DNA of 64,000 bases. Source: Ruminococcus sp. Lineage in GTDB: Bacteria; Bacillota_A; Clostridia; Oscillospirales; Ruminococcaceae. A program made the translations under genes and the position numbers. Each line of letters begins with the position of its first letter. Position 1 is the stretch's first letter. The notes below the pieces were generated by a model, which saw only the letters and a list, made by a program, of their open reading frames with translations, was not told the DNA's origin and ran no database searches. This document shows, in pieces, positions 60,047 through 64,000 of the stretch. The stretch lies in assembly GCF_016283395.1 (NCBI RefSeq), contig NZ_JAEEMU010000049.1, positions 17,454 through 81,453 on the forward strand, in the 5' to 3' direction.

Positions 60047-60604
60047 TCAGTTTTTATCAGGAAGATCATCGAAATCTTTAAGGGTTCCGAGGAGGTATCT
60101 GTTCAGTCGAACAAGATCGCCTACGTTTATCTTTCCGTCTTTATTGAGGTCTGCCCAATACCGATCTATTGCTTCGCTGTACTCATCATAGAGAATAGCT
60201 TTTCTCAGTGCAACTGCATCAAAGATATCTACAACTCCGTCTGTGTTTACATCACCCATGAATGCCTTAGGCGGTCCGTAAACAGTTGGTGGGAATGTAG
60301 TTGTGGTCATTGTAGTAAGATCCTCAAGATAATCCGAAGTCACAGATACCGTAGTCATTGGACCGTAAACACAAACCGTCGTAGTTGTAGTTGAAGTTAT
60401 CAATGTTGTAACTGTAGCTGTGTTTGTTGTTGTCAGCATTGACGGAGGCGGTCCGTACAAAGGCATAAGTTTTCTCTCGGCTTCTTCAATAGGATTGATC
60501 TCCTTTGGCTGTTCATTAACTGCATTTGCTGCTGTAGGCATTGCACACATATTTGCTGCGGCAAAAGCTGCGGCAGTAAGAACAGTACGTAATGTTTTTT
60601 TCAT
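60047..60604 (-). CDS. Secreted YGP-motif protein with dockerin (candidate rSAM substrate 3)
   Basis: The 185-residue protein has a signal peptide almost the same as the other dockerin substrate (MKKTLRTVLTAAAFAAA). YGP motifs are LYGPPPS (Tyr50), VYGPMTT (Tyr80) and VYGPPKA (Tyr109), within a Thr/Ser-rich region. A type-I dockerin-like module follows (about 117-181, GDVNTDGVVDIFDAVALRKAI and ADLNKDGKINVGDLVRLNRYLLG, split). It is the first gene of the block in transcription order and ends in its own terminator. Promoter and leader are conserved with the neighbouring units, so it is probably co-regulated with them. Confidence 0.85.
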   Translation of the reverse strand: MKKTLRTVLTAAAFAAANMCAMPTAANAVNEQPKEINPIEEAERKLMPLYGPPPSMLTTTNTATVTTLITSTTTTTVCVYGPMTTVSVTSDYLEDLTTMTTTTFPPTVYGPPKAFMGDVNTDGVVDIFDAVALRKAILYDEYSEAIDRYWADLNKDGKINVGDLVRLNRYLLGTLKDFDDLPDKN

Positions 60605-60697
60605 TTCAGAAACACTCCTTTCAAGTAATTACAGTGCTATATAATAAATGTCATGAAAAGGCTTATTTTTTTTATTCAGATCTAAAATTCGGATATA

Positions 60698-60727
60698 TGC
60701 ACAACTCAGACTTGCTCTGATTGTGCA
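60698..60727 (-). promoter_or_regulatory. Leader hairpin TGCACAA-N16-TTGTGCA of the upstream YGP-dockerin gene
   Basis: Arms of seven bases with the same 16-base centre; here the centre adds TCAGA...TCTGA, lengthening the stem. Confidence 0.72.
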
Positions 60728-60766
60728 GTTTTACTCTGTTATCATATCCTTGATAGCTCATTCTTT

Positions 60767-60795
60767 ATTTTACTCCATATACCGTGATTTGTCAA
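60767..60795 (-). promoter_or_regulatory. Promoter of the first YGP-dockerin gene (TATGGAG type)
   Basis: TTGACA, a 17-base spacer ending TATATGGAG, TAAAAT. It shares almost all bases with the promoter at 59939-59967. Confidence 0.85.
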
Positions 60796-60833
60796 CCGTA
60801 CCCATGCTTTATTAATACTATTTTTACAAAAAA

Positions 60834-60852
60834 GGACGGTCAATGACCGTCC
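60834..60852 (-). terminator. Terminator of the amidohydrolase gene
   Basis: GGACGGTCA-at-GACCGTCC followed by TTTTTT on the minus strand, 12 bases after the stop. Confidence 0.88.
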
Positions 60853-60863
60853 GCCGAATATAT

Positions 60864-61676
60864 TTATTCAAGTCCGAGAAATTCCTTGAAATTAGTAGCA
60901 AGTATCTTCTGATTTTCCTCTTCTGTAAATCCTAACTTCAAAAAGCGCATAAGCTCGTCCTCATGGCTCCACATAGGGAAATCAACGCCGAAGAAGCAGT
61001 TCTCTATACCATAGTTTCTTATGATACGGGCAGCTTTTTCGGGAGTAAGGAACGCAAGTGAGCTGCTGCAATCAACTTTTACATTTTCAAGTCCAGGAAG
61101 GCACTCCACAGCCTCGTCCCATTTCTGATAGCCGCCGAGATGAGCAGCAAGTATCTTTAGCTTAGGGAAATTATCGTGTATATTCTTTATGCGCTGAGGT
61201 GCGGAAAAATCATACCTGTTGTCGCCGCAGTGTATAAGCAGAGGAAGTCTGCCTTCCATAAGCTCATATATCTTGAATGCTTCGGGAGAGTCAGCGTTGA
61301 ACTTCTGGAAATCAGGGTGAAGCTTGACACCGTGAAGTCCGAGACTCAGTATCTGGTCGATGTCCTTTTCAAGATCTTCCGAATCAGCATGAGTTGTACC
61401 AAAACCGTAAAAACAGCTGTGCTCGGCACATTCCTTTGCAATAAAAATGTTTATATTCTCTGTCTGGTGAGGTGCAGTAGCCGTTGAACATACCAGGTAT
61501 TTTGAAACACCTATCTTGCTTCCTGCTTCACGCAGCTTTTTGCTCATTCCGTTGCCGTCCATCGGAATACCATAAAAATGTCCGATATTTTCTGTCGCAT
61601 TCTCCGCTATTTTTTCGGGGAAAATATGCGCATGAGCATCTATTATCTCATACTTTCCATATACCTCTGAGTTCAT
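60864..61676 (-). CDS. Amidohydrolase-2 family protein
   Basis: The 270-residue protein has the metal motif IIDAHAHIFPEKIA, LHGVKLHPDFQKF, a His in LLIHCGDN, ILAAHLGGYQKW and the catalytic Asp in FGVDFPMWS. The family includes ACMSD and related decarboxylases/hydrolases; the substrate is unknown. Start 61676 is chosen because AGGAG lies nine bases upstream; ATG 61685 touches that site. The promoter (61712-61740) belongs to the same TATGGAG type as the YGP units, hinting at shared regulation. No other link to the YGP system is visible. Confidence 0.85.
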   Translation of the reverse strand: MNSEVYGKYEIIDAHAHIFPEKIAENATENIGHFYGIPMDGNGMSKKLREAGSKIGVSKYLVCSTATAPHQTENINIFIAKECAEHSCFYGFGTTHADSEDLEKDIDQILSLGLHGVKLHPDFQKFNADSPEAFKIYELMEGRLPLLIHCGDNRYDFSAPQRIKNIHDNFPKLKILAAHLGGYQKWDEAVECLPGLENVKVDCSSSLAFLTPEKAARIIRNYGIENCFFGVDFPMWSHEDELMRFLKLGFTEEENQKILATNFKEFLGLE

Positions 61677-61711
61677 TAAAAACATCTCCTAAAAACCAAA
61701 AATACAAAGTT

Positions 61712-61740
61712 ATTATACTCCATATTTTCAGCTTTGTCAA
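61712..61740 (-). promoter_or_regulatory. Promoter of the amidohydrolase gene (TATGGAG type)
   Basis: TTGACA, a 17-base spacer ending ATATGGAG, TATAAT on the minus strand. Confidence 0.85.
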
Positions 61741-61783
61741 ATATAAAAAAGGTTGTCGGTATACAAAAATACTATCTCAGGGT

Positions 61784-61821
61784 ATAAAAAACTCCCATAG
61801 CTTTCATGCTACAGGAGACTT
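61784..61821 (-). terminator. Terminator of the yabP-yabQ-divIC-S1 operon
   Basis: AGTCTCCTGTAGC-atgaaa-GCTATGGGAGTTTTTT on the minus strand, 5 bases after the S1 protein stop. Confidence 0.82.
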
Positions 61822-61825
61822 TTCA

Positions 61826-62269
61826 TTATTTTCTTCTTGTACCGTTTTTTCTGTCGGTGCTTCTTTTAAGGTCGCCGATACGTTCCTCGCTTGACTGCTT
61901 GAAGTGCGACATCATGTCCTCGAAGGTCATTTCCGACTGCGGAACAGTCTTTTTAGGCTCCCATACAAGAGGCTTGCTCCTGCGCTCTCTGTTCGGAGCC
62001 GGACGCGGCTTTTTCTCCTGAGCCTCGCCCTCGTTTCCGGCGGCTTTCTTTATGGAAAGGCTGACCTTTCCCGCCTCGTTTATGCCGATGACCTTGACCC
62101 TGACCTCCTGACCCTCAGTGAGGTGGTCGCGTATCTCATTGACGAAGGTATTGGCTATTTCGGAGATATGTACCATTCCCGAGCCGCCGCCGTCGATATC
62201 GACGAAAGCGCCGTACTGAGTGATGCCCTTTACCTTTCCTGTATAAATCTTACCTATCTCAAGCTGCAT
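61826..62269 (-). CDS. yabR: S1-domain RNA-binding protein (YabR type)
   Basis: The 147-residue protein has an S1 domain at about 1-72 (QLEIGKIYTGKVKGITQYGAFVDI, split; ...MVHISEIANTFV; VRVKVIGINEAGKVSLSIK) and a basic, disordered tail rich in Arg/Lys/Pro (EKKPRPAPNRERRSKPL) ending in GTRRK. YabR follows divIC in Bacillus, as here. It should bind RNA in the cytoplasm. The ribosome site AAGGAG is 12 bases from ATG 62269, rather far. It closes the operon. Confidence 0.9.
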   Translation of the reverse strand: MQLEIGKIYTGKVKGITQYGAFVDIDGGGSGMVHISEIANTFVNEIRDHLTEGQEVRVKVIGINEAGKVSLSIKKAAGNEGEAQEKKPRPAPNRERRSKPLVWEPKKTVPQSEMTFEDMMSHFKQSSEERIGDLKRSTDRKNGTRRK

Positions 62270-62309
62270 AGCGATATGATACTCCTTGCTTAATAATTAC
62301 CTGCATGGG

Positions 62310-62621
62310 TCAGTCTCTTGACCTGTCGTAGAAGCGGCGGTCGTTCGGATAAGCGTAGTCTCTTTCTTCGAGAGCGATCTTTTCCATATAGGCTGAGAGG
62401 TCGTCGCTGTCGAGAGTTCTCTGCATATCCTCATTTTCCATTCTGCAAGCGTCTATCTTTGACTGAATGCGGGAAAGCTCCTTCTCTTTATCGCTGCAAT
62501 CCTTTTCAGTTGTTACAATAAGAACAGCGCAGCCGGCTATTACAGCCACTGCAGCGAGCTGAAAAAGACCTTTATTGAACAGACCTTTTTTCTTTATTTT
62601 TGTTTTTATTCTTTTTGGCAA
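62310..62621 (-). CDS. divIC: DivIC/FtsB-type septum protein
   Basis: The protein is about 100 residues: a basic N-terminus, one membrane segment (LAAVAVIAGCAVLIVTT) and a coiled-coil outer part (DCSDKEKELSRIQSKIDACRMENEDMQR, split) ending in ALEERDYAYPNDRRFYDRS. It joins FtsL/DivIB in the division complex. The frame opens at TTG 62621 inside the end of yabQ without a good ribosome site, so the true start is uncertain and may lie up to 20 codons later. Gene order matches Bacillus. Confidence 0.85.
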   Translation of the reverse strand: MPKRIKTKIKKKGLFNKGLFQLAAVAVIAGCAVLIVTTEKDCSDKEKELSRIQSKIDACRMENEDMQRTLDSDDLSAYMEKIALEERDYAYPNDRRFYDRSRD

Positions 62622-63144
62622 CGATGTTCACGTTCTTTCTCTTTTTATTTTCTGTTTTATTATACAACAAATGGAGCTTGCAATGCAAGTGCATTTTCAT
62701 CTTTTTAATAAATTTTACTAAACTTTTGGAACTTCCCACAAATTTGGCTCTTGCTTTTCTACATATTAGCACATTAACTCGCCGAAACGGAGCTGTTATC
62801 CACTTAAAAACCGTCCCCGCGGCAGTCATTAGCTTCCGAAGAGTTCGCATGACTATGCTCCCGAGCGTGAAAAAATACAGCGAGAAGCCTGCCGCGTTTC
62901 CGATGATATAGTAAAAACGGAGCTCTCCGCGAGCGGCGGCTGAGGCGAATGCCGACAAAAAGACCGCATACGCTCCGAGGAATACAGCGTCCTCGGCGGC
63001 GGTGAGCCATATCCCGTGCGGGAAAGCGAGCCTCAGCGCCCGCAGAACGTCGTAGCATATTCCGATAACGGCTCCCGCTATGCACGAGAGCGCGAACAGC
63101 ACAAGTTCCTCATGCACGGAGAAGAAGGTCTCGGGCACATTCAT
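62572..63144 (-). CDS. yabQ: Spore cortex protein YabQ
   Basis: The 190-residue membrane protein starts MNVPETFFSVHEELVLFALSC and has four hydrophobic segments in the first 115 residues (AGAVIGICYDVLRALRL, AEDAVFLGAYAVFLSAF, RFYYIIGNAAGFSLYFFTLG) followed by a basic C-terminus. YabQ is needed for spore cortex formation in Bacillus. It overlaps yabP by ATGA and the divIC frame by 50 bases at its lysine-rich 3' end. The lysine-rich tail (KKNKNKNKEKR) is not needed for the family. Confidence 0.88.
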   Translation of the reverse strand: MNVPETFFSVHEELVLFALSCIAGAVIGICYDVLRALRLAFPHGIWLTAAEDAVFLGAYAVFLSAFASAAARGELRFYYIIGNAAGFSLYFFTLGSIVMRTLRKLMTAAGTVFKWITAPFRRVNVLICRKARAKFVGSSKSLVKFIKKMKMHLHCKLHLLYNKTENKKRKNVNIVAKKNKNKNKEKRSVQ

Positions 63145-63419
63145 CGGAAAAGCCTTCCCAGTGCCGAAAGCGGACCCTTCCTGTCGCGGTCACCATAGAC
63201 GACCGCCCATATATCGCCGGTTATGGTCATATCTCCGGTCTCTACGCTCATCGAGTCGATATGCAGCTCGCGACCCTGCACGGTCAGCTCGCCGAGCTGA
63301 GTATAAAGGCATATCGCCTTTTCGTCGAAGCTGTCGACGTCGGTGATGCCGGATACGGTCATGCTTTTCCGGTTTTCTATTATAATGTTGTGGTCTTTTT
63401 TGATGATGTTTTCCTGCAT
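63141..63419 (-). CDS. yabP: Sporulation protein YabP
   Basis: The 92-residue protein has the YabP/YqfC pattern: HNIIIENRKSMTVSGITDVDSFDE (split), then IICLYTQLGELTVQGRELHI-like strands (AICLYTQLGELTVQGRELHI) and MTITGDIWAVVYGD. It is expected under sigma-E control with yabQ in the mother cell. The ribosome site AAGGAGGAATATC precedes ATG 63419. It is the first gene of the operon; hslR, usually upstream, is missing here and a MITE-like element is found in that place. Confidence 0.92.
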   Translation of the reverse strand: MQENIIKKDHNIIIENRKSMTVSGITDVDSFDEKAICLYTQLGELTVQGRELHIDSMSVETGDMTITGDIWAVVYGDRDRKGPLSALGRLFR

Positions 63420-63451
63420 GATATTCCTCCTTGTCCGCAGACAGATGTGTT

Positions 63452-63614
63452 AGAACCTGTCTACACAAGATATAATAGCTGATTTTTGGCAAATTTTGCT
63501 GATGACTGCGTCAAAAACACTTGCAATACATCAAGTATTGCTGCGTATTTTTTTCTTGTCCTCAACAAAAATATGCTCAAAAATCTTCTTATCCCTCTTG
63601 TGAAGACAGGTTCT
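63452..63614. mobile_element. MITE-like element with 19-bp terminal inverted repeats
   Basis: AGAACCTGTCTACACAAGA (63452-63470) pairs with TCTTGTGAAGACAGGTTCT (63596-63614), 18 of 19 matching. The inside continues as an imperfect palindrome (GATTTTT...AAAAATC) with a central GCAATAC-atcaa-GTATTGC. The element is 163 bp, has no transposase and no clear target duplication beyond TA-rich DNA. A 64-codon frame across it is most likely chance. Confidence 0.72.
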
Positions 63615-63709
63615 TATATGATTTTATTCAGCGGAGCGCAGAAATATTCTTTGTACGAAATAGACAAAAAAGCAGTGTAAAATTCTCTCTCATTTTCTTT
63701 ATATGCACC

Positions 63710-63738
63710 TTGCAAATGCTTCGGCATTGTGATATAAT
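63710..63738 (+). promoter_or_regulatory. Promoter of secG
   Basis: TTGCAA, a 17-base spacer, TATAAT with TGA before it, 65 bases before the start codon. Confidence 0.75.
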
Positions 63739-63802
63739 AGTAAAGCTAATTGAAATATTCGGCTGTATGCCGTTTTATACCAAAATTTACGGAGGTAACA
63801 TC

Positions 63803-64000
63803 ATGTCAGTGTTAGAAATCGTCGGAGGAGCAGTTCTCCTTCTCATATGCTTATTAACTATCATCATCTGTCTCGCTCAGGAGCAGAAATCACAGGACAG
63901 CATGACTGCTGCATTTACAGGTGCAAGCACAGATTCATTCTACGGCAAGAACGAGGGCAGATCGCGTGAGGCGATACTCGCAAAGATAGCAATAGGCTTC
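63803..64000 (+). CDS. secG: Preprotein translocase subunit SecG, N-terminal part (cut by window end)
   Basis: The visible 66 residues start MSVLEIVGGAVLLLICLLTI, a membrane segment, then CLAQEQKSQDSMTAAFTGAS and end in LAKIAIGF, the start of the second membrane segment. SecG is a small subunit of the SecYEG channel. GGAGG lies seven bases upstream of ATG 63803. The 3' end is outside the window; smpB/rnr often follow in Firmicutes. Confidence 0.88.
   Translation, partial: MSVLEIVGGAVLLLICLLTIIICLAQEQKSQDSMTAAFTGASTDSFYGKNEGRSREAILAKIAIGF

Noticed and set aside
63486..63680. 64-codon frame inside the MITE-like element
   Set aside because: It spans both arms of the palindrome, has no ribosome site, and does not resemble a transposase fragment.

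Overview
The window (about 45% G+C by eye) looks like a chromosomal piece of a cellulolytic Ruminococcus, closest in style to the R. flavefaciens / R. champanellensis group. The reasons are several secreted proteins with long threonine linkers and type-I dockerins of the form WGDxNxDGxVDxxDxVxxMQSLANPNKYG, two tandem GH5 cellulases, a BspA-type leucine-rich protein, Gram-positive gene orders (cdaA-cdaR, yabP-yabQ-divIC-yabR, secG) and Firmicute leader RNAs (T-box, PyrR).

Layout. 1-1.6 kb: end of cdaA and cdaR (c-di-AMP). 1.8-6.4 kb: two dockerin proteins, one with three CBM-like modules and one with BIG2 domains and a VanY-type peptidase. 7.3-9.7 kb: a solute-binding lipoprotein behind an ECF-type promoter. 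10.2-14.2 kb: two GH5-dockerin cellulases. 14.4-25 kb (minus): uvrB and a pyrimidine operon pyrR-pyrC-pyrF-lipoprotein-carA-carB with a PyrR-binding leader and attenuator. 25-29.5 kb (plus): a 20-residue hydrophobic peptide, a small Sm-like protein, trmB, two M42 peptidases and a GNAT protein. 29.9-37.3 kb (minus): Sel1-repeat protein, lipoprotein, LRR protein, DAP dehydrogenase, and an ECF sigma/membrane-partner pair preceded by four 96-bp repeats that each carry a promoter-like motif. 37.8-42.3 kb: epimerase, Fe-ADH, cyclase-family hydrolase, an M50 (SpoIVFB-like) protease pair and a PdaA-like deacetylase. 42.6-53.4 kb (minus): DUF11 protein, CobW-like GTPase and a T-box(Trp)-controlled trp operon in the order E-G-MTase-CM-MTase-B-A-D-C-F. 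53.4-57.6 kb: deformylase-like protein, membrane protein, comM/yifB, rodA. 57.6-61.7 kb (minus): the most interesting block. 61.8-64 kb: yabR-like S1 protein, divIC, yabQ, yabP, a MITE-like palindrome, and the start of secG.

The most unusual block (57.6-60.8 kb) holds a radical SAM/SPASM enzyme whose start lies one base after the stop of a secreted dockerin protein. This gene, the lipoprotein gene before it and a second dockerin protein all carry repeated [VAL]YGP(P) motifs (4, 3 and 3 copies). Two of the units share a promoter sequence, and the two dockerin genes share a conserved leader. I read it as a candidate radical-SAM peptide-modification system whose substrates are an anchored lipoprotein and cellulosome-addressed dockerin proteins.

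Intergenic DNA is rich in repeats: a 206-bp structured element in two copies with compensatory changes in its stems, degenerate heptanucleotide tandem repeats, and short palindromes framed by GTAGGG...CCCTAC. The sporulation-type genes (yabP, yabQ, pdaA-like, spoIVFB-like) suggest a spore-former or a lineage that keeps part of that programme. I saw no tRNA, rRNA, CRISPR array or autonomous transposase. All calls are by eye; no database search or folding program was run.
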